Shown here one piece after another: positions 1 through 6,722 of a stretch of 25,172 bases of DNA; the first letter of the stretch is position 1; each line of letters begins with the position of its first letter. The stretch spans positions 1-25,172 of the forward strand of contig JAZDMK010000242.1 in NCBI GenBank assembly GCA_043800975.1, read 5' to 3'. This stretch comes from JAZDMK01 sp043800975. Its GTDB lineage: Bacteria > Bacteroidota > Bacteroidia > Bacteroidales > JAHJDW01. The notes under the pieces are model-generated. The model made no database searches and was not told where the DNA came from. It worked only from the letters and a program-made list of their open reading frames with translations. The translations under genes and the position numbers were made by a program.

Positions 1-316
1 GCATTTTTATGTTAAAAGAACAAACTATTCAATAAAGATGCAAATCATATTAGATGTTGTTGTATATGAATATTATAGTTTGCCAAAGGTAAAATTTAAA
101 TATTAAAATCCAAATTGAATAAATATGTTTGTTTGCAGTAACCCGTAATCATTCAAATCTAATAAACTAACGGGTCTGGCGAACAACTGAGCAGAGTTTA
201 AGATGTAGCGTTCGCAATCATTGAATTTTAATTACGGTCTACACTTCAGGTATCTATAATTCCGGAATTACGCGGCACCAAAATTTTTGTAATTTTGAAC
301 ACCAGCGGGCATAGCT
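1..316. other. AT-rich stretch with no gene seen
   Basis: No convincing reading frame is present. Two loose inverted repeats are visible: ACCCGT near 140 with ACGGGT near 172, and GCGAAC near 179 with GTTCGC near 210. Both have 6-base arms and loops of more than 20 bases, so they may be chance. The right end carries a TAnnTTTG box for the TPR gene. Short minus-strand frames overlapping 254-468 are antisense to the start of that gene and look like shadows. Confidence 0.5.
290..297 (+). promoter_or_regulatory. Bacteroidota -7 box TAATTTTG
   Basis: TAATTTTG matches the Bacteroidota -7 consensus TAnnTTTG exactly. No clear TTG -33 element was found 17-21 bases upstream. Transcription from here would start near 303-305. 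That leaves almost no leader before the GTG at 317 but about 60 bases before the in-frame GTG at 365. Confidence 0.4.
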
Positions 317-1297
317 GTGTTGAAAATAGGAATTAGTAAAAAAACATTCGAAATATCCAATACTGTGAATAAGAAAGAACAACCCAAAAAACCAATGACG
401 CCCGAACAGCTGCAGATGGCCAATGCCAAACTGATGGACCATTTGCAAAAACAGAATTTCGGAAGCATCGAAGAAGTTCAGGAATTCCTCAAGAAAAACA
501 TGACCGGCAAACCGATTGATGAAATCGTTCCGGTTAAAAAAGGAAAACTTACAAAGAAAGAAAAAGCCGATGAGCTGATGTATCAGGCATACGAAACGGA
601 TAGCGATAAAGGAAAGCAGCTTGCTGAAGAAGCCTTAATGCTGAACCCGTCCAACCTGAACGCCATGATATACCTGGCCGACCTGAAAGAAAGTGCTGAG
701 GAAGCCATTGCATTGTATAAGCAGGCGATGGATATTGCAGAAAAAGAATGGGGCAGCGATTTCATGGAAGAAAGCAGGGGGCATTTCTGGCTGATAAACG
801 AAACGCGACCCTATATGACGGCAAAGCTCAGCTATGCCGACTGCCTCCATGCTATCGGAAAGGAAAAGGAAGCCATAAAAGAATACAACGAACTGCTGGA
901 ACTTAACCCGAATGATAGTCAGGGGGTACGTTTTATACTGAACCGGGTGCTTCTGCAATGCAGGAAATACAATGAGTTTGAAGAACTCCTGAAAAAATAC
1001 GATGATGAACCGGGCGCATCCTGGCTTTTCAATTATGCCCTTTTTCTGTTCGAAACAAAGGGCCCGTCGGCAGATGCTTACCGTGCCCTTTCTGCTGCCG
1101 ATAAAGCCAATCGTCATGTGATTCCTTTCATTACCGCCCAAAAGAAAATTACAACTGAACCTGACGGATACTTTAGTCCGGGAGATGAAAGAGAAGCCAC
1201 CTATTATCTGATGGAAAACTTATATACATGGCAATCTTACCCCGGAACGCTGGACTGGATTTTCAATTATTTGGAAAGAAAGAAAAAAAAGAACTGA
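317..1297 (+). CDS. TPR-repeat protein of unknown role
   Basis: A cytoplasmic helical-repeat protein of 326 residues with no signal peptide or membrane segment. TPR-like helix pairs are visible at about 78-122 (ending LNPSNLNAMIYLADL) and 164-208 (RPYMTAKLSYADCL, then EAIKEYNELLELNPNDSQG). The combination of RPYM with LNPND-x-QG followed by a short C-terminal domain recalls a family of bacterial TPR proteins found beside SEC-C/YecA-like proteins; that is from memory and not checked. The N-terminal 75 residues are rich in Lys, Gln and Met and look extended. The first codon is GTG at 317. In-frame alternatives are GTG at 365 (giving MNKKEQPKK) and ATG at 395, and the promoter box at 290 favours 365. 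TPR proteins usually scaffold protein partners, but no partner can be named here. Confidence 0.85.
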   Translation: MLKIGISKKTFEISNTVNKKEQPKKPMTPEQLQMANAKLMDHLQKQNFGSIEEVQEFLKKNMTGKPIDEIVPVKKGKLTKKEKADELMYQAYETDSDKGKQLAEEALMLNPSNLNAMIYLADLKESAEEAIALYKQAMDIAEKEWGSDFMEESRGHFWLINETRPYMTAKLSYADCLHAIGKEKEAIKEYNELLELNPNDSQGVRFILNRVLLQCRKYNEFEELLKKYDDEPGASWLFNYALFLFETKGPSADAYRALSAADKANRHVIPFITAQKKITTEPDGYFSPGDEREATYYLMENLYTWQSYPGTLDWIFNYLERKKKKN

Positions 1298-1531
1298 GGT
1301 GATTGGTCCGCTGCGGCGGATGGAATGCTGACGCACGGGCAGCGCTTTTTGCTGGATGTCCGATGCTGCCCGTTCGAACGGATGAACCCGTTCAGCCGGG
1401 CGGGGATGCGGGATATGGAAAGGGACGGGAGACCGGAGACGGAAGTCGGAAATGGAATCCCTGCGCACGGGGCTTCGCTTTTTGGTTTTGGGAAAATAGT
1501 TGCGGGTGACAGGTTACGAGTGACTTTCCAG

Positions 1532-1663
1532 CGAAGTACGAAAAAGCTCGAAGTCAGGAGTCGGGAGTCAGAAGAGATGACTGTGAAGCCAATGATGTCG
1601 ACATTGGGGTGAGTGATATTCCATCGAAGTACGAAATCTCATCGAAGTACGAATTTGTACGAA
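1532..1663. repeat. Dispersed CGAAGTACGAA repeats
   Basis: CGAAGTACGAA occurs exactly at 1532-1542, 1625-1635 and 1643-1653, and GTACGAA recurs at 1657-1663. The second and third copies lie in an 18-base direct repeat beginning CATCGAAGTACGAA. The first and second share the upstream context TTCCA. No function is known; they could be remnants of a short dispersed repeat. Confidence 0.55.
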
Positions 1664-1853
1664 CTTACGGGCAGAGCGATATAAGCAGCATGCCCATAAT
1701 AATAACGTTTTTCTTCATCCTGTTTTTTTTAGAGTTTAATCCGCAATGGTAATAGGATAAATTGTAATGATCAAATGAATTACACGTGAGGCTATGAAGC
1801 AGGGACAAACGGCATTGGTTTAAGGATGAAAAATATTACCCTGTCATGAGATC

Positions 1854-1937
1854 AGGTCGCAGCCCATTGAGATGAGTTCGCAGTTCAAAGAGTCGGGTTC
1901 GCAGTACATTGAGTGCGATCCGCACAGCAATTATCAG
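1854..1937. repeat. Degenerate 21-bp tandem array, four units
   Basis: Units fall at 1854-1874, 1875-1895, 1896-1916 and 1917-1937 with no length change. Shared words are GTTCGCAG at the start and CATTGAG or a variant in the second half; the fourth unit is weak. The 21-base period equals that of the larger array at 5946-6344, and both contain GTTCG followed by CATTGA. Confidence 0.55.
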
Positions 1938-1997
1938 GACTTTCCAAAAGCCGACAGGGCAAGCGGTGTTTTAGGCTCAATTAATTAATGTGTTTTT

Positions 1998-2519
1998 TTA
2001 AGCCCCTGATGCCGGAGATGAAACGTCGGCTTTAAGGCTCAGCTTTTCCGGCAAAGTTCTTATAACACCACTGATCGTCTGGTAATAAGGTATACTGCGT
2101 TCTAACAATTCTGTATATAAAGCTTCCAGATTCATTGTTTTCTTTTCAGAATTTACTTCTTCGGAAAGCGGCTCACAAATTTCTTTGCGGATACGTCTGA
2201 GCAGGTCAATCATTTTATCCTCTTTGCAGTGCCTTGCACCTACGATTATTTCTTCAAAAAATCCGATCAGTATAAAATGCAAAGTGCGGTACTTGAACTC
2301 GTGAAACGATGTTGAGACTTTTTTGTAATAAAGATGAAAACCGAACACCGCTTTCATGTTATCATTCATTTTGTAAATAAAACACATTTTTTCAATGGTG
2401 TCTTTTTCATTGAATTCTGTGATGAAGGGTATTAAATAAGCATCAACAATATTCTCATCATCGCGTTTTCTCAATTGTGTATTGCCTTTCCCAGCCTTTC
2501 TTTCGCCTCTGAAATTCAT
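1998..2519 (-). CDS. Unrecognised 173-residue protein
   Basis: I do not recognise this protein. It begins MNFRGERKAGKG with a basic, glycine-containing N-terminus. A mixed alpha/beta-looking core follows with many aromatics (CFIYKM, FGFHLYYKK, FHEFKYRTLHFILIGFFEE). A charged helix (DLLRRIRKEICEPLSEEVNSEKK) leads to a Ser/Ala tail. There is no signal peptide, and the hydrophobic stretch HFILIGFFEEIIVG is too short and too charged for a confident membrane segment. The frame could open three codons earlier at a TTG (2528). I chose the ATG at 2519 because a TAnnTTTG box overlaps that TTG. Its 3' neighbour region is non-coding and the next gene upstream lies 280 bases away, so it appears to be a single-gene unit. 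Confidence 0.65.
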   Translation of the reverse strand: MNFRGERKAGKGNTQLRKRDDENIVDAYLIPFITEFNEKDTIEKMCFIYKMNDNMKAVFGFHLYYKKVSTSFHEFKYRTLHFILIGFFEEIIVGARHCKEDKMIDLLRRIRKEICEPLSEEVNSEKKTMNLEALYTELLERSIPYYQTISGVIRTLPEKLSLKADVSSPASGA

Positions 2520-2525
2520 AAGCGG

Positions 2526-2533
2526 CAAATCTA
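2526..2533 (-). promoter_or_regulatory. -7 box TAGATTTG
   Basis: On the minus strand TAGATTTG fits TAnnTTTG exactly and ends 7 bases before the ATG at 2519. If used, the transcript would be nearly leaderless. No convincing -33 element is visible. Confidence 0.3.
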
Positions 2534-2724
2534 TAGTAATAATAATATTGAAAGATAGGGGATTTTACGTAAATCGATTTATTTTTTCCAGCTCCGGTAA
2601 CTTATACAGATAAGCGCAGCTCCCGTGAACAGGCTTTACTCCTGTGTTTTAGAAAGATAAATTACATTCCTGAAACGAACAATGAAAGTCATCTTCTCAT
2701 TCCCCAAACATAAAACTGAAACAG

Positions 2725-2770
2725 CCCTGTCACTTCCAAAGTCAGGGATGCCGGATGTTCGTTCCCGGCA
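2725..2770 (-). terminator. Two hairpins after the 428-residue gene
   Basis: These lie 3' of the stop codon at 2799. TGCCGG (2749-2754) pairs perfectly with CCGGCA (2765-2770), and CCCTG-ACTT (2725-2734) pairs imperfectly with AAGT-AGGG (2739-2747). Reading the minus strand, TTTC and TTTT words follow. This is a plausible but imperfect intrinsic terminator. Confidence 0.3.
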
Positions 2771-2798
2771 ACAGATTGGCAGCCTACGCGCCTACAGC

Positions 2799-4085
2799 CT
2801 AAAACCGCGCCCGCTGCATCTTCAGAAACTCACGGTACTGCTTCACCAAACCCTCCTGCTTTTTCGAAGGCTTCAGGCCAATCACTTTGCTCAATTGTTC
2901 TTCCGCCTGGTCAAATTTATTCAGCCACAGGTAGGCTTCATACAAGTTGAACCGTGTGGCAATAGCAATGTCCGAATCTAATCTTCCCTTGGTATCCGCC
3001 GGATTGTATGCCTTCATTTCTTCTTCCCAGATGGCTATGGCTGCATTGATTTTCTCTTCCGCTTTCTTCCGGTCGGTTGATAATGCATTGAAACCGGATA
3101 CAATTTCTTCATACGCTTTCTGGTAAGTATCGTAATTGAATTTCTTACTATCAATGCGGTAAATGATGGCTGTATGCTTCAAGGGTGTGTAACCATAATA
3201 ATCATTAATATACTCCCGTATATACGCCAGATTATCTTCCACAATTTTATCCTGAAACGACATCTTTAGTGCTTTCCGGTCTAAGGTTGGTGCGTAATTG
3301 TTGGCTACTTGCGTTTTAAATACTGAGTAGTTGGTCAGATCCTCAAATGTAACATCGAGTATAATTTTTCCATCCGGTGCAATCATCTTCAGATTCATCG
3401 GGTGGCGGTATGATATCTCATACCAGTATTTGATAACGGTGCTGGTCTGCTTTGTTTGTGTATTATAAACATTGCTCGATTCATTGCGCAGCACCGGATC
3501 CAGAAAGTCGTATCCCAGCATCGTCACAACAAACTTCAAAGCATTCGTATTCGATCTTGGGTATCCGTCCAGCTTCAGGTATGTCTCAGCAAGCATTTGC
3601 TTATTGAAGAGTTTGGGATATTCTTCTCTTGTCGGGTAAGGCTTTATCGGAAATTGAACATACGGGTATTGCGGCATTGTGAGTCTTGGATGTTCACTTT
3701 CACGCAGTATTCGGTTTTCTACAAAACGTTCCACCTGCGGTTTCTTACGGTATTCCACCATCGCCGAATCGTATTTCGCCAGTGCAATATCTTTTTCACG
3801 ATTGTATATAACCATCAGCGAATCGAATTTCTTCTGTGCAACAGGATATTTTTCCTCATAAATCTTTAATGAAGTTGCGTAATCCTCTGAACGCAGTTTT
3901 TGCATTTCCAACACCCCGTTTTCATAATCCATAATTACTTCCGATGTGTACGCTTTAATATTTTGAGGTAAACCCAAAATCGGATATCGAATATAATCAA
4001 ACTCTACGGGTTGGTCATCGATCTTTTGTGCGCTTGTGATGACAGGTAATACAAGCATGAGCAATAAAGAGAAATAAGTTTTCAT
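2799..4085 (-). CDS. Exported protein of unknown function with C-terminal TPR-like helices
   Basis: A 428-residue protein with a clear type I signal peptide (MKTYFSLLLMLVLPVITSAQ) and no lipobox Cys, so periplasmic or secreted. After the signal a Tyr/Pro-rich segment is followed by charged helices (about 45-110) that may form a coiled coil. A proline-spaced stretch (MPQYPYVQFPIKPYPTREEYP) comes next, then a mixed domain. The last 100 residues (KAEEKINAAIAIWEEEMKAY, then EAYLWLNKFDQAEEQLSKV) look like TPR helices. No T9SS sorting domain is present at the C-terminus. I do not recognise the family. The frame is open 70 codons further upstream, but that part would run through the promoter region and into the divergent gene, so the start was set at the signal-peptide Met. 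It is divergent from the exported protein at 4162, which suggests the two are co-controlled. Confidence 0.85.
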   Translation of the reverse strand: MKTYFSLLLMLVLPVITSAQKIDDQPVEFDYIRYPILGLPQNIKAYTSEVIMDYENGVLEMQKLRSEDYATSLKIYEEKYPVAQKKFDSLMVIYNREKDIALAKYDSAMVEYRKKPQVERFVENRILRESEHPRLTMPQYPYVQFPIKPYPTREEYPKLFNKQMLAETYLKLDGYPRSNTNALKFVVTMLGYDFLDPVLRNESSNVYNTQTKQTSTVIKYWYEISYRHPMNLKMIAPDGKIILDVTFEDLTNYSVFKTQVANNYAPTLDRKALKMSFQDKIVEDNLAYIREYINDYYGYTPLKHTAIIYRIDSKKFNYDTYQKAYEEIVSGFNALSTDRKKAEEKINAAIAIWEEEMKAYNPADTKGRLDSDIAIATRFNLYEAYLWLNKFDQAEEQLSKVIGLKPSKKQEGLVKQYREFLKMQRARF

Positions 4086-4100
4086 GGGAAAGATTTTATA

Positions 4101-4138
4101 CAAAAATATCATTTTTTCAATTGATTTCCATAAATTTG
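4101..4138. promoter_or_regulatory. Divergent pair of TAnnTTTG -7 boxes
   Basis: In the 76-base gap between the divergent starts (4085 minus, 4162 plus), TATTTTTG lies on the minus strand at 4108-4101 and TAAATTTG on the plus strand at 4131-4138. Each is an exact TAnnTTTG match, with leaders of about 10-20 bases. The boxes are 22 bases apart, so the two -33 regions overlap the opposing promoter. Confidence 0.5.
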
Positions 4139-4161
4139 CTTTAATCTCAAATCTCACTTCC

Positions 4162-5721
4162 ATGAAAAAAATCCTCATCATTTCCGCAGTTTTGCTATCC
4201 AGTTTTTCTGCATTCAGCCAGACCATCTCTTGCGACTGGGGCGATGCCTTCACCCGCGATATGGCTACCGACAAATATCGTTTTGTATGTGCCACGCCTT
4301 CCGGCGATGAATTTTATTTGCTTCGCAGCTCAGCATCCGTTTCCGATCCGTTTGTATGGCTCGAAAAATACAGCGCTTCGGGTCAACTGTTTTCCAAAAC
4401 AGTTCCCTGCAATGAAGGTGTATTTCAAAACGGATCTTCTTTTGAAGAAATAATTCCGGCCAAAGATCAGTTCCTGTTTTTCTACCGCGGCTGGTCGAAG
4501 GATGAAAAGAAATCTACCTGGAAAGTACGCACCTGCGACATGAATGGTGAATACGCCAAAGACACGAAAGAGCTTTGTTCTCATATTGCCAAAAATGTTA
4601 ATAAATCCGGCAACTATTATGTCTGCGCTTCTCCTGATGCTTCTCTTTTTGCAGTTCTTATGACTTCACCCAAAGAAAAAGATGTAAAGGAAAAGCTGCT
4701 GATTAAAGTATATGATTCAAAAACACTTGCTGAAAAATGGTCGAAAGAAGTAGGCACAGAAGATGAAAGCGGTAAAGGTTCATTTGAAATTGCAATGGAC
4801 AACCAGTCGAATGTTTACCTTATGAAACGCATGGCTGACGGTGGGAAATGGACCTACAATATGTATGCAATGTCATCATCAGCATCGGCTTTAAAACCGA
4901 TTACCATGGATCTGCCCGCAGAATGTGACATTGAAACCTATCAGTTCAAAATGACGCCCCAGGGGAATTTGTTCTTCACCGGATTTTATACAACCCGCAA
5001 AGGGAATGTTTCTGTAGGTTCCGGAGCATTAACAGGTAGCTTCTGCGTGAAGGTGAATACCACAACACAGACTGCAACATGCAAAGCCAATCCTTTCACC
5101 GAACGAATCAGCGGTGGACAGCAGCCTCTGGCTTCCGAAATGAAGATGAAAGATTTAATTGTTTTACCATCAGGAAGCATTTACCTCATGGCCGAACATC
5201 AGAAAGAAAGTATTTCTTCCAAAACCGACCAGACTGGAAAAATAATATATGATGGCGAACTACAGAGCAACAAAGTGATTGTTGTGTGTTACAAAAACGA
5301 CGGCCTTCGCGACTGGGAAGCGACAATCAATAAAAACCAGACCTCACGCACCACCGAGCGCTATCCTGCATTGCGCTGGGATTCCTACACCTGCGGTTTG
5401 GTAGGCGACAAGTTGTATTTTGTTTATAATAACCTCAATCTTTCAAGTACCTGGAAGGAAATGAACGGTTCCGTGTGCTCAAGATCTTCTTTTACAAACG
5501 CCCGCCAGTGCCCGTTTTTCTATGTACTGGAGGCGAATGGCAACCTGAAGTATGGTGATAAAATGTATGGGCTGCCTTTGTATAATATGCTGACCAAAAC
5601 CGAAATTCAAAGCCCCGCCATGTTTCCGGTCATCGGCATGGGAACACCCGCCGGCCTGCTGCTCTTCTGCGCTTCCGGTGATGCCAAGCAGCTTGAAATC
5701 GGAAAACTGAAAGTGGAATAA
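4162..5721 (+). CDS. Exported cysteine-rich protein, possible beta-propeller fold
   Basis: A 519-residue protein starting with a textbook signal peptide (MKKILIISAVLLSSFSAFSQ). The mature part has 14 cysteines scattered along its length, many for an exported Bacteroidota protein, and could form several disulfides. Blocks such as DEFYLLR, NVYLMKRMADGG, GNLFFTGFYTTRKG, GSIYLMAEHQ and DKLYFVYNNL resemble successive beta-propeller blades (short strand, Gly/Asp turn, hydrophobic strand). The propeller is my inference from the pattern, not a family match. There is no T9SS sorting domain or lipobox. The open frame extends to 4084, but those 26 codons cover the promoter and antisense start, so the signal-peptide Met was chosen. 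It is divergent from the other exported unknown at 2799-4085. A hairpin and short repeats follow its stop. Confidence 0.85.
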   Translation: MKKILIISAVLLSSFSAFSQTISCDWGDAFTRDMATDKYRFVCATPSGDEFYLLRSSASVSDPFVWLEKYSASGQLFSKTVPCNEGVFQNGSSFEEIIPAKDQFLFFYRGWSKDEKKSTWKVRTCDMNGEYAKDTKELCSHIAKNVNKSGNYYVCASPDASLFAVLMTSPKEKDVKEKLLIKVYDSKTLAEKWSKEVGTEDESGKGSFEIAMDNQSNVYLMKRMADGGKWTYNMYAMSSSASALKPITMDLPAECDIETYQFKMTPQGNLFFTGFYTTRKGNVSVGSGALTGSFCVKVNTTTQTATCKANPFTERISGGQQPLASEMKMKDLIVLPSGSIYLMAEHQKESISSKTDQTGKIIYDGELQSNKVIVVCYKNDGLRDWEATINKNQTSRTTERYPALRWDSYTCGLVGDKLYFVYNNLNLSSTWKEMNGSVCSRSSFTNARQCPFFYVLEANGNLKYGDKMYGLPLYNMLTKTEIQSPAMFPVIGMGTPAGLLLFCASGDAKQLEIGKLKVE

Positions 5722-5754
5722 TCTTTTTCCATTTCGATTAACGTTTACCAATAA

Positions 5755-5785
5755 CCCCGCTTGCCGAAGCAGTCGGGCAGGGTTT
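5755..5785 (+). terminator. Hairpin after the exported protein gene
   Basis: CCGA (5764-5767) and TCGG (5773-5776) close a 5-base loop. Outer bases CCCGCTTG and GCAGGG pair with bulges, and TTT follows at 5783. It sits 34 bases after the stop codon. The imperfect stem and very short T-run keep confidence low; it may instead be a short palindromic repeat. Confidence 0.3.
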
Positions 5786-5790
5786 ACACG

Positions 5791-5841
5791 ATTAACGTAT
5801 TAACGATTAACCATTAACGTATTAACGATTAACGATTAACG
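5791..5841. repeat. ATTAACG heptamer array
   Basis: Seven near-contiguous copies of ATTAACG (one as ATTAACC, two preceded by an extra T) fill these bases, and another copy stands alone at 5737-5743. Low-complexity heptamer runs of this type look like replication-slippage products. No binding protein can be proposed. Confidence 0.7.
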
Positions 5842-5879
5842 AGCAGAGACTGCGAAGCAGGCGACACATGAGAACACCA

Positions 5880-6719
5880 TTAAAATAAATAGATGGTTCG
5901 AGTAATAACGATTATCTTATTACGGGTAAAGTGATAAACTGTCCTTCCTGTGTACAGGCATTGCTTGCTTATATACAGGCATGGTTTGCTTATGTCCGGG
6001 AAATGACTGCCTATGTTCGGGCAATGTCTGCCTGTGCTTGGGTAATGAATACCCATGTATGGATATCTATTGCCTGTGTATGGATATTGAATACCTATGT
6101 GTGGATATCGCATGCCTGTGTTCGGGTATTGCATGCCTATACAGGGGCATGTAATGCCTATGTATGGGTATTGCATGCCTGTATTCAGACATTGAATGCT
6201 TATGTTCAGGCATTGACTGCTTATATACGGGCAATGAATGCTTATGTACGGGCAACGAATACCTATGTTCAGGCATTGACTGCTTATGTACGGGCATCGC
6301 ATGCCTGTGTACGGGCAATGACTGCCTGTGTATAGGCAACGCATCCCTGCGTTTTGGTTGTGTTTTGATGAATCTTGATGAACAATGTAGTAATCTTCAA
6401 GATCCATGTATTGATTTTGATAATCACTACAATGATCTTCAAAGCCCGTGTATTGATTTTGATGATCACTACATTGATCTTCAAAGCCTGTGTATTGATT
6501 TTGATGATCACTACAATGATCTTCAAAGCCTGTGTATTGATTTTGATGATCACTACAATGATCTTCAATGCCCGTGAATAGATTTCGATGATCACTACAT
6601 TGATCTTCAAAGCCCGTGTATTGATTTTGATGATCACTACATTGATCTTCAAAACCCGAGAATTGATTTTGATGAGCCATACAATGATTGCCTAATCCTG
6701 AAACAGGTTGTCTTTTCAA
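5880..6719 (-). CDS. Open frame through both repeat arrays, coding status uncertain
   Basis: A minus-strand frame of 279 codons (TTG start) runs without a stop through both arrays. The translation has an N-terminal half of 14-residue repeats (HQNQYTGFEDQCSD) and a C-terminal half of nineteen 7-residue repeats of pattern (G/S)-x-(Q/R/H)-(C/Y)-(P/L)-(Y/N/H)-(I/T). It is very rich in Tyr, Cys, His, Gln and Asn, with no signal peptide. Against coding: no ATG start or clear ribosome site, and several other frames on both strands are also largely open, as expected for repeats with periods divisible by three. For coding: this is the only frame open across both arrays and the junction between them. 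Treat it as a candidate only. Confidence 0.2.
   Translation of the reverse strand: MKRQPVSGLGNHCMAHQNQFSGFEDQCSDHQNQYTGFEDQCSDHRNLFTGIEDHCSDHQNQYTGFEDHCSDHQNQYTGFEDQCSDHQNQYTGFEDHCSDYQNQYMDLEDYYIVHQDSSKHNQNAGMRCLYTGSHCPYTGMRCPYISSQCLNIGIRCPYISIHCPYISSQCLNISIQCLNTGMQYPYIGITCPCIGMQYPNTGMRYPHIGIQYPYTGNRYPYMGIHYPSTGRHCPNIGSHFPDISKPCLYISKQCLYTGRTVYHFTRNKIIVITRTIYLF
5946..6344. repeat. Nineteen-unit 21-bp tandem array, free of indels
   Basis: Units start at 5946 and every 21 bases after it to 6324, each exactly 21 bases, with a decayed twentieth at 6345-6365. The core consensus is TGTWCGGGCAWTG. Columns 2 (C), 6 (T), 12 (G), 15 (A) and 21 (T) are invariant in all nineteen units. Most other changes are transitions (C/T or A/G) or A/T swaps. 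Units differ from each other at many positions, yet none has gained or lost a base. The period equals seven codons and also two turns of B-DNA. There are no spacers, so it is not a CRISPR array. Confidence 0.9.
6371..6706. repeat. 42-bp tandem array with a hairpin in each core unit
   Basis: Eight units of 42 bases begin at 6371, 6413, 6455, 6497, 6539, 6581, 6623 and 6665; the first and last are decayed. In units 2 to 6 GATGATCA pairs with TGATCTTC across a six-base loop CTACA(A/T), giving seven pairs around one T-T mismatch. The stem is identical in all five and only the last loop base varies. The period is exactly twice that of the neighbouring 21-bp array. The array contains about 12 GATC sites. 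Confidence 0.88.
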
Positions 6720-6722
6720 GTC

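Larger units (their letters stand above)
1298..1997. other. 700-base non-coding stretch with hairpins and short repeats
   Basis: The first 200 bases are clearly more GC-rich than the flanking genes. They hold an 8-base perfect inverted repeat (CGGGCAGC 1336-1343 with GCTGCCCG 1365-1372) running into a 12-base perfect palindrome CCGTTCGAACGG (1370-1381). Next come short direct repeats of the type GTCAGGAGTCGGGAGTCAG (about 1553-1571), a GTACGAA repeat group and a degenerate 21-bp array. The plus-strand frames at 1303-1509 and 1325-1612 overlap each other, lack recognisable domains and are rich in Arg, Gly and Met, so they were not called genes. Confidence 0.6.

Noticed and set aside
1..316. 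Integron-type attC site or tRNA
   Set aside because: Inverted repeats are only 6 bases with long loops, and no attC core or tRNA cloverleaf could be found.
635..1141. 168-codon minus-strand frame
   Set aside because: It is fully antisense to the TPR gene, which has a coherent helical-repeat translation.
1303..1612. Plus-strand open frames of 68 and 95 codons
   Set aside because: They overlap each other in different frames, lie in a GC-rich repeat stretch, have no domain and no clear start signal.
2682..2981. 99-codon plus-strand frame
   Set aside because: It overlaps the end of the exported 428-residue protein on the opposite strand, and the translation has no domain.
3456..3869. 137-codon plus-strand frame
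   Set aside because: It is antisense to the 428-residue exported protein and very rich in Arg, His and Ile.
4084..4161. Upstream extension of the exported protein frame
   Set aside because: It would overlap the divergent start and both -7 boxes, and it places the signal peptide 26 residues inside the protein.
5946..6706. CRISPR array
   Set aside because: Units are directly joined with no spacers, the period is 21 or 42, units diverge from each other, and no cas gene is present.
5880..6720. Variable repeat of a diversity-generating retroelement
   Set aside because: No reverse transcriptase or template repeat is visible, and changes are mostly transitions rather than adenine-directed substitutions.
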